NCBI GenBank assembly: GCA_016871725.1
Contig: VHCL01000001.1
Location: forward strand, 62,001 to 126,000
Source of the DNA: Verrucomicrobiota bacterium
GTDB taxonomy: Bacteria; Verrucomicrobiota; Verrucomicrobiia; Opitutales; UBA953
Direction of reading: 5' to 3'
DNA: 64,000 bases
Both the position numbers and the translations under genes were made by a program. The notes beneath the pieces were generated by a model. It was not told where the DNA came from and did no database searches. It worked only from the letters and a program-made list of their open reading frames with translations. Position 1 is the first letter of the stretch. Each line of letters starts with the position of its first letter. Positions 35,647 through 47,109 of this stretch are shown here, piece after piece.

Positions 35647-37173
35647 ATGAGCAACGCGATCGACCAGATCCAGAAAGCCATCGCCGGCCTTGATACCCGC
35701 GCCGGCAAGTCCAACGTCGGCACCATCGTCTCCCTCGCGGACGGCGTCGCCTCCATCGACGGCCTCTCGGGCGTCATGATGAACGAGATGATCGAGCTCC
35801 CCGGCGGCCTCCAGGGCGTCGCCCTCAACCTCGCCGAAGACACCGTCGGCTGCGTCGTCATGGGCGACATCTCCAGCCTCAAGGAAGGCATGGAAGCCAA
35901 GACCACCGGCCGCCTCCTCTCCGTCCCCGTCGGCAAGGGTCTCCTCGGCCGCGTCGTCGACGCCCTCGGCAACCCGCTCGACGGCAAGGGCCCCATCGTC
36001 TCCAGCGAGCGCTACCCCGTCGAGAAGATCGCCCCGGGCATCATCCCCCGCAAGTCCGTCGACCAGCCGATGCAGACCGGCATCATGGCCATCGACGCCA
36101 TGATCCCGATCGGCCGCGGCCAGCGCGAGCTCATCATCGGCGACCGCGCCACCGGCAAGACCACCATCGCGATCGACACCATCATCAACCAGGCGAACGC
36201 CAACCGCGTCGGCCTCGCCTCCGGCGACGCCAACTTCCGCCCGGTCTACTCCATCTACGTCGCCGTCGGCACGAAGAACTCCTCCATCGCCCGCACCATC
36301 GGCACCCTCGAGAAGGCCGGCGCCATGGAGTTCACCGTCGTCGTCGCCGCCTCGGCCGCCGACAACGCCGCCAACCAGGTCTTCGCGCCCTTCTCCGGCA
36401 CCGCCATCGGCGAGTGGTTCATGGAGAACGGCCAGGACGCGCTCATCGTCTACGATGACCTCTCCAAGCACGCCGCCGCCTACCGCCAGATCTCGCTCAT
36501 CCTGAAGCGTCCGTCCGGCCGCGAAGCCTACCCGGGCGACGTGTTCTACCTCCACTCCCGCCTCCTCGAGCGCTCCGCGCGCCTCGCCGGCAAGGGCTCG
36601 CTCACCGCGCTGCCGATCATCGAGACGCAGGCCGGCGACGTGTCCGCGTACATCCCGACCAACGTGATCTCGATCACCGACGGCCAGGTGTTCCTCCAGA
36701 CCGACCTCTTCAACCAGGGCATCCGCCCCGCCGTCTCCGTCGGCCTCTCCGTCTCGCGCGTCGGTTCCGCCGCGCAGATCAAGGCCTTCAAGCAGGTCGC
36801 CGGCAAGGTGAAGGGCGAGCTCGCCAACTACCGCGAACTCGCGGCCTTCGCGCAGTTCGGCTCCGACCTCGACGAGAAGACCAAGGCGATCCTCGACAAG
36901 GGCGACCGCTTCGTGGAGCTCTTCAAGCAGCCCCCGACCGCCCCGAAGTCCGCCGAGATCCAGTGCGGCATCATCTGGGCGATGCAGAACGGCTTCTTCA
37001 ACGACATGCCGGTGAAGTCCGTCCAGGCCGCCGCCGCCTCCCTCCAGACGCACCTCGAGACCGCCAAGCCGGCCGTCCTCGCCAAGATCCGCCTCGGCAG
37101 CAAGATCGAGAAGGACGGCGAAGCCGAGCTGAAGGCCGCCTGCGAGACCTGGCGCCGCAGCTTCAAGGCCTGA
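35647..37173 (+). CDS. atpA: F0F1 ATP synthase subunit alpha
   Basis: [33 protein letters not shown]. Confidence 0.97.
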   Translation: MSNAIDQIQKAIAGLDTRAGKSNVGTIVSLADGVASIDGLSGVMMNEMIELPGGLQGVALNLAEDTVGCVVMGDISSLKEGMEAKTTGRLLSVPVGKGLLGRVVDALGNPLDGKGPIVSSERYPVEKIAPGIIPRKSVDQPMQTGIMAIDAMIPIGRGQRELIIGDRATGKTTIAIDTIINQANANRVGLASGDANFRPVYSIYVAVGTKNSSIARTIGTLEKAGAMEFTVVVAASAADNAANQVFAPFSGTAIGEWFMENGQDALIVYDDLSKHAAAYRQISLILKRPSGREAYPGDVFYLHSRLLERSARLAGKGSLTALPIIETQAGDVSAYIPTNVISITDGQVFLQTDLFNQGIRPAVSVGLSVSRVGSAAQIKAFKQVAGKVKGELANYRELAAFAQFGSDLDEKTKAILDKGDRFVELFKQPPTAPKSAEIQCGIIWAMQNGFFNDMPVKSVQAAAASLQTHLETAKPAVLAKIRLGSKIEKDGEAELKAACETWRRSFKA

Positions 37174-37212
37174 GCCTCGTCGCCTCTCCTCACCTAGCCA
37201 CCGCCCCGCTCC

Positions 37213-38091
37213 ATGCCCAAAGGACTCCGCGAGATCCGCAACCGGATCAAATCGGTCAAGAGCACCGGCCAGATCACCCGGGCCATGCAGCTCGTGGCTT
37301 CGTCGAAGATGAAGCGCGCCCAGGACGCCGCCCGCGCGGGCCGCGCCTACGCCGAACTCCTCGGCGAGATCCTCGACACCGCCCAGGCCAAGGTCGGCGA
37401 ATTCTCCCACCCGCTCCTCACCAAGCGCGAGGTCAAGGTCCGCGGCATCCTCCTCGTCACGCCCGACAAGGGCATGGCCGGCGCGCTCAACGGCAACCTG
37501 ATCCGCCTCGCCGCCGAGCAGAAGGACGCCGTCTTCGTGTGCATCGGCCGCAAGGGCGCCCAGGCGCTCGCGCGCTCGGGCCGCAAGGTCCTCGCCGACT
37601 TCCCCGTCACCGACCGCGCGTCCTTCAACGAGGTCCGCCCGGCCGCCGAGTATCTCCTCAAGGCCTTCACCGAAGGCACGGTCGACACCGTCGAGGTCCT
37701 CTTCGCCCACTTCAAGAACACGATGGTGCAGACCCCGCGCGTCCAGCAGCTCCTGCCGGCCGACAGCCTCGTGCAGCAGGCCCGTGAGTTCCGCGCCAAG
37801 CTCGGCCTGCCCGAGCCGAAGTTCGAGGAGGACGAGCGCGACATGCTCTTCGAGCCCTCGCCCGCCGCGATCCTCGACCAGCTGCCGGCCCTCTTCTTCA
37901 AGCAGGCCGTCCATCAGGCCGTCCTCGAGTCCAAGGCCTCCGAGTTCAGCGCCCGCATGGTCGCCATGAAGGCCGCCACCGACAACGCCAAGAAGATCGG
38001 CGCCGCCCTCTCCCTCGAATACAACAAGGCCCGCCAGGCCGCGATCACCCAGGAGATCCTGGAGCTCACCGCCGGCGCCGCCGCCCAATAA
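37213..38091 (+). CDS. atpG: F0F1 ATP synthase subunit gamma
   Basis: N-terminal LREIRNRIKSVKSTGQITRAMQLVASSKMKRA; C-terminal YNKARQAAITQEILELTAGA. Confidence 0.96.
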   Translation: MPKGLREIRNRIKSVKSTGQITRAMQLVASSKMKRAQDAARAGRAYAELLGEILDTAQAKVGEFSHPLLTKREVKVRGILLVTPDKGMAGALNGNLIRLAAEQKDAVFVCIGRKGAQALARSGRKVLADFPVTDRASFNEVRPAAEYLLKAFTEGTVDTVEVLFAHFKNTMVQTPRVQQLLPADSLVQQAREFRAKLGLPEPKFEEDERDMLFEPSPAAILDQLPALFFKQAVHQAVLESKASEFSARMVAMKAATDNAKKIGAALSLEYNKARQAAITQEILELTAGAAAQ

Positions 38092-39543
<1,452 letters not shown>

Positions 39544-39552
39544 TCCGACCCG

Positions 39553-39984
39553 ATGTCCCTTAAGGTCGAAATCGTCACCCCTGACCGCCGCGCCTTCGAA
39601 GGCACGGCGGACAAGGTGACCCTGCCCACCGCGTTGGGCAGCATCGGCATCCTGCCCGGCCACCAGCCCATCACCGCGGTCATCGCCGCCGGCGAGGTCA
39701 TCCTGACGGTCGACGGCAAGGCCTCGCGCCTCGCCATCGACCAGGGTTTCGTCCGCGTCGTCGCCGACAAGGTCTCGGTCGTCACCGAGGCCGCCATCGA
39801 CGAGACGAAGATCGACCTGAAGGCCGTCGAGAACGCCGAGGCCCGCGCCCGCGAAGCCGTCGAGGCCGCGCGTAACCAGAAGGACGTGGACCCGGTCGAG
39901 GTCGCGAAGATGGAGCAGATCCTCCGCTTCGCCCTGGTGCAGCGTCTCGTCAAGAGCCGCACCTCGCCGGGGATGACGGAGTAA
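39553..39984 (+). CDS. atpC: F0F1 ATP synthase subunit epsilon
   Basis: LKVEIVTPDRRAFEGTADKVTLPTALGSIGILPGHQPI. Confidence 0.95.
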   Translation: MSLKVEIVTPDRRAFEGTADKVTLPTALGSIGILPGHQPITAVIAAGEVILTVDGKASRLAIDQGFVRVVADKVSVVTEAAIDETKIDLKAVENAEARAREAVEAARNQKDVDPVEVAKMEQILRFALVQRLVKSRTSPGMTE

Positions 39985-40023
39985 CCTGCCGTTTTTCGGC
40001 TAAACACCGTCGCAAGCGGAACT

Positions 40024-40047
40024 TGCCCCACCTTCCGCGGTGGGGCA
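40024..40047. terminator. Strong hairpin at atpC / sugar-cluster boundary
   Basis: TGCCCCACC-TTCCGC-GGTGGGGCA, perfect 9-bp GC-rich stem; no U-tract on + strand. Confidence 0.5.
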
Positions 40048-40057
40048 GAGTTCCCTC

Positions 40058-40876
40058 GTGATTAAGTCCGCGATCACGGTCTCCCTCGTCGCCCAAGCCA
40101 AGGGTGGTCCGTTCGTCTATTGGGACGGGCTCGCTCCCGCCGCGGCCTCCGCCGCGCGGCTGGGTTTCGACGCGCTCGAGATCTTCGCCCCTTCGGCCGC
40201 GTCCATCGACCGGCCGGCCCTGCGTACGCTCCTGCAACAGCACGGCCTCGCGGCCGCGGCCTTCGGCACCGGCGGCGGCTGGCTCGTCCACAAGTGGCAC
40301 CTCACCCACGCCGATCCGGCGATCCGCTCCCAGGCCCGCGAGTTCATCCGCGCGATCATCGACGTCGGCGGCGAGTTCGGCGCCCCGGCGATCATCGGTT
40401 CGATGCAGGGCAAGGCCGAGGGCGACGTCTCCCGCGAGCAGGCGCTCGCCTGGCTCGCCGAAGCGCTCTCCGACCTCGGCGCCCACGCCGCCCGCCACGG
40501 CGTGCCGTTGCTCTACGAGCCGCTCAACCGCTACGAGACGAACCTCCTCAATCGCCAGCTCGACGCCGCGCAGTTCCTCGAAGCCCGCGGCATCAGGAAC
40601 GTGAAGCTGCTCTGCGACCTCTTCCACATGAACATCGAGGAGGTCTCGAACGCCGCCACGCTTCGCGCCTGCGGACGCCACGTCGGCCATGTGCACTTCG
40701 CCGATAGCAACCGCCAGGCGATCGGCTTCGGGCACACGGACGTCGCCCCGGTCGTCGCCTCCCTCAAGGACATCGGCTATGCCGGCTATCTCTCCGGCGA
40801 GATCCTCCCGCTGCCCGACTCCGAAGCCGCCGCCGCCCAGACCATCAAGGCCATCCGCGCCCACTTACCCCGCTAA
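40058..40876 (+). CDS. Sugar phosphate isomerase/epimerase (xylose-isomerase-like TIM barrel)
   Basis: LLYEPLNRYETNLLN, LLCDLFHMNIEE, HVGHVHFADSNR; GTG start at 40058 preferred because 40040 lies inside a hairpin. Confidence 0.85.
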   Translation: MIKSAITVSLVAQAKGGPFVYWDGLAPAAASAARLGFDALEIFAPSAASIDRPALRTLLQQHGLAAAAFGTGGGWLVHKWHLTHADPAIRSQAREFIRAIIDVGGEFGAPAIIGSMQGKAEGDVSREQALAWLAEALSDLGAHAARHGVPLLYEPLNRYETNLLNRQLDAAQFLEARGIRNVKLLCDLFHMNIEEVSNAATLRACGRHVGHVHFADSNRQAIGFGHTDVAPVVASLKDIGYAGYLSGEILPLPDSEAAAAQTIKAIRAHLPR

Positions 40877-40880
40877 GACC

Positions 40881-41327
40881 ATGCTCAAGCACCAGCTCAT
40901 CCACCCGAAGATCTCCGAAGTGCTCGCCCGCGCGGGCCACCATTCGGTGATCCTCATCGCCGACGGCAACTACCCGGTCTGGGGCAAGAAGGGCCCGCAC
41001 GCCGAGCTGGTCTCGCTCAACCTCTCGCCGGGCATCCCGACCGTCGCCCAGGTCCTCCGCGCGGTGCTCAGCGCCGTCCCCGTCGACGCCGTCAACACGA
41101 TGGGCATCCCGGCCGACGACTCCTACGCGCAGAAGGGCGAGCCGCCCGTGTGGGCCGAGTTCCGCCAGGAAGTGAAGGCCGCCGGCCTGAAGCTCGAGCT
41201 GCAGCCGATCCTGAAGTGGGATTTCTACAAGGCCGTCGAATCCGCCGACCACATCCTCACCATCCAGACCGGCGACCAGGCGCTCTGGGGCAACGTGCTC
41301 CTCACCGTCGGCTGCCGCACCGCCTGA
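40881..41327 (+). CDS. L-fucose mutarotase / RbsD-FucU family
   Basis: MLKHQLIHPKISEVLARAGHHSVILIADGNYP; FucU/RbsD pattern. Confidence 0.85.
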   Translation: MLKHQLIHPKISEVLARAGHHSVILIADGNYPVWGKKGPHAELVSLNLSPGIPTVAQVLRAVLSAVPVDAVNTMGIPADDSYAQKGEPPVWAEFRQEVKAAGLKLELQPILKWDFYKAVESADHILTIQTGDQALWGNVLLTVGCRTA

Positions 41328-41338
41328 ACCTTCGCCCC

Positions 41339-42271
41339 ATGAAGACCCGCACCCTCGGCAAGACCGGGATCGAACTCCCGATCCTCAGCTTCGGCGCCTC
41401 GTCGCTCGGCCAGGAATTCCGCAGCGTCGCCCTCGACGACGCCCTGAAGTCCGTCCAGGTCGCCCTCGACTGCGGCCTCAACTTCATCGACACGTCGCCC
41501 TTCTACGGCCGCGGGATGTCCGAGGTGCTCCTCGGCATCGCCCTCCGCGGCGTCCCGCGAGACAGCTATAAGCTCTGCACGAAGCTCGGCCGTTACGACC
41601 TCCAGCACTTCGATTTCAGCGCCAAGCGCGTCGCCGAGAGCATCGACGTCTCCCTGCACCGCCTCGGCACCGACCACCTCGACATCATCCTCTGCCATGA
41701 CATCGAGTTCGTCCCGATGCAGCAGATCGTCGACGAGACGATCCCGGCCCTCCGCCGGGCCAAGCAGGCCGGCAAGGTGAAGGCCATCGGCTTCAGCGGC
41801 TACCCGCAGAAGATCTTCAAGTTCATCTGCGACCAGACCGAGGTCGACTGCGTGCTCAGCTACAACCAGCACACGCTCCAGAACACCCGTTTCTCCGACG
41901 AGACCGTGCCCTACCTTAAGGCCAAGGGCGTCGGCGTGATGAACGCCGGCCCCTTCAGCGCCCGCCTGCTCACCAACGCCCCGCTGCCCGCCTGGCTCAA
42001 GGAGCCGGAGGAAGTGAAGTCCGCCGCCCGCGCCGCCGCCGCCCATTGCGCCGCCAAGGGCAGCGACATCGCCAAGCTCGCGCTGCAGTTCTCGCTCCAG
42101 CATCCCGACATCGCCACGACGGTCTCGGGCAGCGCCAACCCGACGAACATCCGCAACTGGGCCAAGTGGGCCGCCGAGCCGATCGACCCGCAGCTGCTCG
42201 CCGAGGTCCAGGCGATCTTCGCCCCGGTGAAGAACCTCGGCCACCTCGAAGGCCTGAAGGAGAACAACTGA
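41339..42271 (+). CDS. Aldo/keto reductase (L-fucose / aldose 1-dehydrogenase-like)
   Basis: MKTRTLGKTGIELPILSFGASSLG, FIDTSPFYGRGMSEVLLG, KAIGFSGYP; neighbours imply aldose dehydrogenase. Confidence 0.8.
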   Translation: MKTRTLGKTGIELPILSFGASSLGQEFRSVALDDALKSVQVALDCGLNFIDTSPFYGRGMSEVLLGIALRGVPRDSYKLCTKLGRYDLQHFDFSAKRVAESIDVSLHRLGTDHLDIILCHDIEFVPMQQIVDETIPALRRAKQAGKVKAIGFSGYPQKIFKFICDQTEVDCVLSYNQHTLQNTRFSDETVPYLKAKGVGVMNAGPFSARLLTNAPLPAWLKEPEEVKSAARAAAAHCAAKGSDIAKLALQFSLQHPDIATTVSGSANPTNIRNWAKWAAEPIDPQLLAEVQAIFAPVKNLGHLEGLKENN

Positions 42272-42275
42272 GCCG

Positions 42276-43304
42276 ATGAAGGCCATCCGCCTCGACCAGC
42301 CGGGTCAGTTCGCGCGCATCGACCTCCCCGAGCCGCCCGCGCCCGCCCCCGGCGAAGCGGTCGTCCGCGTCCACCGCATCGGCATCTGCGGCACGGACTA
42401 CGGCGGTTACCTCGGCAAGATGCCGTTCTACTCCTACCCGCGCGTCCCGGGCCACGAACTCGGCGTCGAGGTCCTCGCCGTCGGCCCGGGCGTGACCAAC
42501 GTCAAGCCGGGCGACCGCTGCTCGGTCGAGCCCTACATCAACTGCCAGACCTGCTACAGCTGCCGCCGCGGTTTCACCAACTGCTGCGAGAACCACAAGA
42601 CGCTCGGCGTGATGTGCGACGGCGGCATGGCCGAGCAGTTCCTGCTGCCGGCCCGTAAGCTGCACATCTCGACGAAGCTCTCCTACGACCAGCTCGCGCT
42701 CGTCGAGACGCTCGCCATCGGCTGCCACGCCGTCGACCGCGCCACGCCCAAGTCGGGTGAGACGGTCCTCGTCATCGGCTCCGGCCCCATCGGCCTCTCG
42801 GCCGTGGAGTTCGTCAAGGTCTCCGGCGCGAAGTGCGTCGTGATGGACATGAACGCCGACCGCCTGAGGTTCTGCACCGACGTCATGAAGGTCGACGGCG
42901 TCATCCTGGCCAAGGGCGACGGCTCCGAGGTCGCCGCGCTCGCGGCCCTGACGGACGGCCAGCTCGCCGACGTGGTCATCGACGCCACGGGCAGCAACAA
43001 GTCGATGGTCGGCTGCTTCGCCTACGCGGCCTTCGCCGCCCGCGTCGTCTACGTGGGCATCACGCAGCAGGACCTCGTCTTCCCGCACGCGCCGCACCTG
43101 CATCGCCGCGAGCTGACGATCATGGCCAGCCGCAACGCCCATTCGAAGGACTTCGCCCGCATCATCAGGCTGATCGAAGATGGCGTGATCGACACGAAGC
43201 CGTGGATCACGCACCACGCGAAGTTCGACGACCTGATCGCGACCTTCCCGACCTGGCTCAAGCCGGAGTCCGGCGTGATCAAGGCGATCGTCGACGTGAC
43301 CTGA
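42276..43304 (+). CDS. Zinc-dependent alcohol dehydrogenase family protein
   Basis: GICGTDYGGYLGKMPF, GHELGVEVLAVGPGV, CYSCRRGFTNCCEN structural-zinc motif, VIGSGPIGLSAV. Confidence 0.9.
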   Translation: MKAIRLDQPGQFARIDLPEPPAPAPGEAVVRVHRIGICGTDYGGYLGKMPFYSYPRVPGHELGVEVLAVGPGVTNVKPGDRCSVEPYINCQTCYSCRRGFTNCCENHKTLGVMCDGGMAEQFLLPARKLHISTKLSYDQLALVETLAIGCHAVDRATPKSGETVLVIGSGPIGLSAVEFVKVSGAKCVVMDMNADRLRFCTDVMKVDGVILAKGDGSEVAALAALTDGQLADVVIDATGSNKSMVGCFAYAAFAARVVYVGITQQDLVFPHAPHLHRRELTIMASRNAHSKDFARIIRLIEDGVIDTKPWITHHAKFDDLIATFPTWLKPESGVIKAIVDVT

Positions 43305-43308
43305 AGCC

Positions 43309-44136
43309 ATGCGCCTCGACGCCCACCAGCACTTCTGGTCGTACGACGCGGCGCAATACCCGTGGATCCCGCCGGGCTCGCCGCTGCACCGCAGCTGGCT
43401 GCCCGACGATCTCGCCGCGCTCCAGCGGCCGCTCGGCTTCGACGGCTCCATCGCCGTCCAGGCCCGCCAGGCCGTCGGCGAATCCGACTGGCTCCTCTCC
43501 CTCGCGGATAAGCACGCGAACGTGAAGGGCGTCGTCGGCTGGGTCGACCTCCGCTCCTCCCGCGTCGAGGCCGACCTCGCCCGCCTCGCCGCCCACCCGA
43601 AGTTCGTCGGCGTCCGTCACGTCGTCCAGGAAGAGCCCGACGTGGACTTCATGCTGGGGAAGGATTTCCAGCGCGGGATCTCGAAGCTCCACGCCTACGG
43701 ACTCACCTACGACATCCTGATCTACCCGAAGCAGCTCGAGACCGCCATCCGACTCGCGGAGAACTTCCCGCTCCAGCCCTTCGTCCTCGATCACCTCGCC
43801 AAGCCCCACATCAAGGACGGCACGATCGAGCCCTGGAAGTCGCAGCTCCGCCGGCTGGCGAAACTCCCGAACGTCCATTGCAAGGTGTCAGGCATGCTCA
43901 CGGAAGCGGACCACAAGCACTGGCGGGCCGAGCAGTTCCGTCCGTATCTCGACGTGGTCTTCGAGGCCTTCGGGCCGTCCCGCCTGATGTACGGCTCCGA
44001 CTGGCCGGTCTGTCTCTTCGCCGGCAGCTACGAGCAGGCTTTCCGTCTCGTCGATGACTACGCCCGCGGACTGACCGACGCCGAGCGCGCCGGCCTCTTC
44101 GGCGGCAACTGCGCGCGGTTCTACGGGATCGGTTAG
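43309..44136 (+). CDS. Amidohydrolase family, L-fuconolactonase-like
   Basis: MRLDAHQHFWSYDAAQYPWI, VLDHLAKPHIKDG, LMYGSDWPVCLFAG (COG3618 pattern). Confidence 0.85.
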   Translation: MRLDAHQHFWSYDAAQYPWIPPGSPLHRSWLPDDLAALQRPLGFDGSIAVQARQAVGESDWLLSLADKHANVKGVVGWVDLRSSRVEADLARLAAHPKFVGVRHVVQEEPDVDFMLGKDFQRGISKLHAYGLTYDILIYPKQLETAIRLAENFPLQPFVLDHLAKPHIKDGTIEPWKSQLRRLAKLPNVHCKVSGMLTEADHKHWRAEQFRPYLDVVFEAFGPSRLMYGSDWPVCLFAGSYEQAFRLVDDYARGLTDAERAGLFGGNCARFYGIG

Positions 44137-45428
44137 CGGGCCATTCCTGCGCCGGCATCCCGTGTCGCCTTGAAGATCCAGTCGCCTGCCGACATATCGA
44201 TATTGAGGCCGCGCTTGGCGCTGAGCACCGCCGAGGGCAGCGGGCCGGTGCCGCAGCGGAACAGCTTGAGGCGCCCCGTCCCCTCGAACTGGCCGTTCTT
44301 CGTGGTCTCGGACTTCGCTGGCTCGATCGCCAGGTACATGTCGAACACGCCCCCGGGGGTCTCGCCCATCAGCACCTCGAAGGCCACTTTTTGCCCCTTC
44401 ACCGGCCGGATCCAGGGTCCGGCCCGGAGGCGACCGAGCGTGCCGGGGCGACGGTCGATTTTGAATTCATCGGCGCAGGTCTGGCCGAAGTCCTTGTAGC
44501 GGTTGTCGCCGCCGACCTCGATGCGCTCATAGCCGTCGTCAAGGGCGACCTTGCGGTCCCAGCGTACGATCAGCCAGTCGTCTCCTGAGCCCACGAAGCG
44601 GAACGGCATCGAGCTCGGCGCCTCGATCATGCAGCGGTAATGTACGACCCAGCGAGAGGGTTTGACCTCTTTCTCGACGCCGAAGGCCTTCGGCGCGGCG
44701 TCGGCCCCTTGGGAGGGTATCCAGAGCTGCATGCTGACCAGTTGGTCCGGTGCTCGGTAGAATCCGGAGAAGCGTGACGCGTTCCAGCCGCCGTCGACGA
44801 AGGACTGCACCACCTTGCGGTAGGACGGGACGGCACCGCCGCCCGACATCGCCGCCGTCGGCTTCCGGTCCTTGGTCTGCTTGATGTCGTAGAAGGTGCC
44901 GATCATGCCGTCGAGCGTGGCGGTGCCGCCGCGGGCGCCGAACATCGAGACGAAGTTGCGGCCGCCGCCGGAGCCGATGCCTTTGCCCGACCCGATGCCG
45001 CCGCCGGAGCCTCCCCCGAAGCCCTTCGAGGCGCCGCCGCCGACCGCGCCCGCGGAGAGCAGGGGATTGGACAGGCTCGGCAGGCTCGCCACCGCGAGCG
45101 TGGCGTTGGCGTTCTTGCTGGTGATGCGGGTGTTCGTCTTGGCCAGGGACTTGATGTTCTTCGGCACCACCTTCGTCTTGAACTCCTTCGCCTTCTGGCC
45201 GCCCGCCCCGCCGCCCGCCCCGGTGGCGAAAGCATTCGGTTCTTTCTTGCCGGCCCCGTCGGTCACGGTGGAGACGACCCAGACGATCGCGATCAGCACC
45301 AGGATGACGTGGATGACGACCGACAACGCCAGGCCTTCGCCCCCGAGGCGTTGCCAAAGGGTGCGCTTGGGACGGGCCAAAGGCTCCGCCCCGCTTTCCG
45401 CGGGCGTGGCGTCCTGGGGTGTGGACAT
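44133..45428 (-). CDS. TonB-like N-terminal TM + Gly-rich linker + putative PA14-like C-terminal domain protein (paralog A)
   Basis: LWQRLGGEGLALSVVIHVILVLIAIVWVV; GGGASKGFGGGSGGGIGSGKG; FRFVGSGDDWLIVRWDRKVALDDG. Confidence 0.65.
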   Translation of the reverse strand: MSTPQDATPAESGAEPLARPKRTLWQRLGGEGLALSVVIHVILVLIAIVWVVSTVTDGAGKKEPNAFATGAGGGAGGQKAKEFKTKVVPKNIKSLAKTNTRITSKNANATLAVASLPSLSNPLLSAGAVGGGASKGFGGGSGGGIGSGKGIGSGGGRNFVSMFGARGGTATLDGMIGTFYDIKQTKDRKPTAAMSGGGAVPSYRKVVQSFVDGGWNASRFSGFYRAPDQLVSMQLWIPSQGADAAPKAFGVEKEVKPSRWVVHYRCMIEAPSSMPFRFVGSGDDWLIVRWDRKVALDDGYERIEVGGDNRYKDFGQTCADEFKIDRRPGTLGRLRAGPWIRPVKGQKVAFEVLMGETPGGVFDMYLAIEPAKSETTKNGQFEGTGRLKLFRCGTGPLPSAVLSAKRGLNIDMSAGDWIFKATRDAGAGMAR

Positions 45429-45497
45429 TCCTAGGTTATCGCCCTAACACCGCGGGGAGACAAGTCCCTATGCGCTGAGGACGCACGTAAGGAAGCG

Positions 45498-46778
45498 TCA
45501 GCGCATTCCGGCCATCCTTACGGGGGTGAAGATCCACCCCTTCGCTTCCATGTCCACGTTCGGGATGCGCGAAAAACCGTTTGCGATCTGGGTCGGCAAT
45601 GCGCCGGAGGAGAATCGCAGCAGCTTCATTCCTTCGCCCTGGCCGTTCGTTCCCCGCGGCTCGATGCAGAGGAACGCGTAGAACCCTCCGCCCGGAGTTT
45701 CGCCGAGTACGATGTCGATCGGCACTTCCTGCCCCGCGGTGATTTCGATCCACGGCCCGCAGCGCATCGGCCTTCCGAGCGTCGAGGGGTGCGTCTCGTC
45801 GCAATTCTGTCCTTTGAACTGGGGGTAGACGTTATTCTTTACGATCACGTTCTCAAAGCCGGAATCCAGGGCGATGCGTCCGTTGAAGCGCACGACCATC
45901 CAGTCATCGCCCGAACCGACGAAGCGGAACTGTCCGGAACGAGGCACCTTGACCACGCCGCGGTAGTGCGCGATCCAGCGCGACGGCTTGACTTTCCCTT
46001 CGACGCCGTAGGCCTTGGGGGCTTCGGTGGCAGGGCAGGGAGGGATGAAGATCTGCTGCGCGTAGAGCGTATTCGGAGACTTGTACCTGTCGTTCAGGGC
46101 GCTGGCGTTGAAATTATTCTCGACCAGGAATTCTTTGACTTCCTTCCGGTAGGCGGCGATGGCTTTGCCGTTGGCCGGGTCGCGGTACACGTCCACGCCC
46201 ATCGCGCTCGTCGGCTTGCCCGAGCGATCCTGCTTGATGTCGTAGAGGGTACCGGAGATGCCGACGTCGAGGCCCATGCCGCGGACGCCGAAAACGGAGA
46301 CGAAGTTGCGCCCGCCGCCGACTCCGGTGCCTTTGCCGGCGCCGATGCCGCCGCCGGAGCCGCCGCCGAAGCCCTTCGAGGCGCCCCCGCCGATCGCGCC
46401 GGCGGAGAGCAGGGGATTGGAGAGGCTCGGAAGGCTGGCGATCGCCAGCGAGGCGTTGGCGTTCTTGCTGGTGATACGCGTATTCGTCTTGGCCAGCGAC
46501 TTGACGTTCTTGGGCACCGTCTTGGTCTTGAACTCCTTGGCCTTAGGGCCGCCCGCGCCGCCGCCGGCGCCGGTAGCGAAGGCGTTCGGGTCCTTCTTGC
46601 CGGCGCCGTCGGTCACGGTGGAGACCACCCAGACGATCGCGACCAGCACCAGGATCACGTGGATGACGACCGACATGGCCAAGCCCTCTCCCCCGAGGCG
46701 TTGCCACAGGGTACGCTTGGGACGGGCCAAAGGCTCCGCCGATGTTTCCACGGGGGGTGTGTCCTGGGGTTCGGACAT
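45498..46778 (-). CDS. TonB-like N-terminal TM + Gly-rich linker + putative PA14-like C-terminal domain protein (paralog B)
   Basis: Near-identical N-terminal ~160 aa to the adjacent gene; C-terminal FRFVGSGDDWMVVRFNGRIALDSG. Confidence 0.65.
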   Translation of the reverse strand: MSEPQDTPPVETSAEPLARPKRTLWQRLGGEGLAMSVVIHVILVLVAIVWVVSTVTDGAGKKDPNAFATGAGGGAGGPKAKEFKTKTVPKNVKSLAKTNTRITSKNANASLAIASLPSLSNPLLSAGAIGGGASKGFGGGSGGGIGAGKGTGVGGGRNFVSVFGVRGMGLDVGISGTLYDIKQDRSGKPTSAMGVDVYRDPANGKAIAAYRKEVKEFLVENNFNASALNDRYKSPNTLYAQQIFIPPCPATEAPKAYGVEGKVKPSRWIAHYRGVVKVPRSGQFRFVGSGDDWMVVRFNGRIALDSGFENVIVKNNVYPQFKGQNCDETHPSTLGRPMRCGPWIEITAGQEVPIDIVLGETPGGGFYAFLCIEPRGTNGQGEGMKLLRFSSGALPTQIANGFSRIPNVDMEAKGWIFTPVRMAGMR

Positions 46779-46896
46779 AGGGGTATTCCACTACGACTGA
46801 CGGCGGGATTCAACCCATAATCCTAGCCGTCAACCGCCACCTGCCGGAATCATCATGGCGCCTTGCCCTGCCGCCCGCCCCCCTCATCTTACCGGC

Positions 46897-47100
46897 ATGG
46901 ATGAACACCAGCGCGCCCTTGAGGAACGCCTCACTTTCTTGCAACGACACGTCGAACAGCAGGACCGCATCATCCTCGAGCTCTCCCGCGAGGTCTCGAA
47001 GCTGTCCGACCGGCTCGTCCGGGCCGAAGCGAAGCTGACCCAGTCCGCCGATGCCGGCGACCAGGCTCCGCCCGCCGACGAACGTCCGCCCCACTGGTGA
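46897..47100 (+). CDS. slyX: SlyX family protein
   Basis: EERLTFLQRHVEQQDRIILELSREVSKLSDRL coiled-coil SlyX pattern and PPHW C-terminus. Confidence 0.75.
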   Translation: MDEHQRALEERLTFLQRHVEQQDRIILELSREVSKLSDRLVRAEAKLTQSADAGDQAPPADERPPHW

Positions 47101-47109
47101 ATCCCGGAC

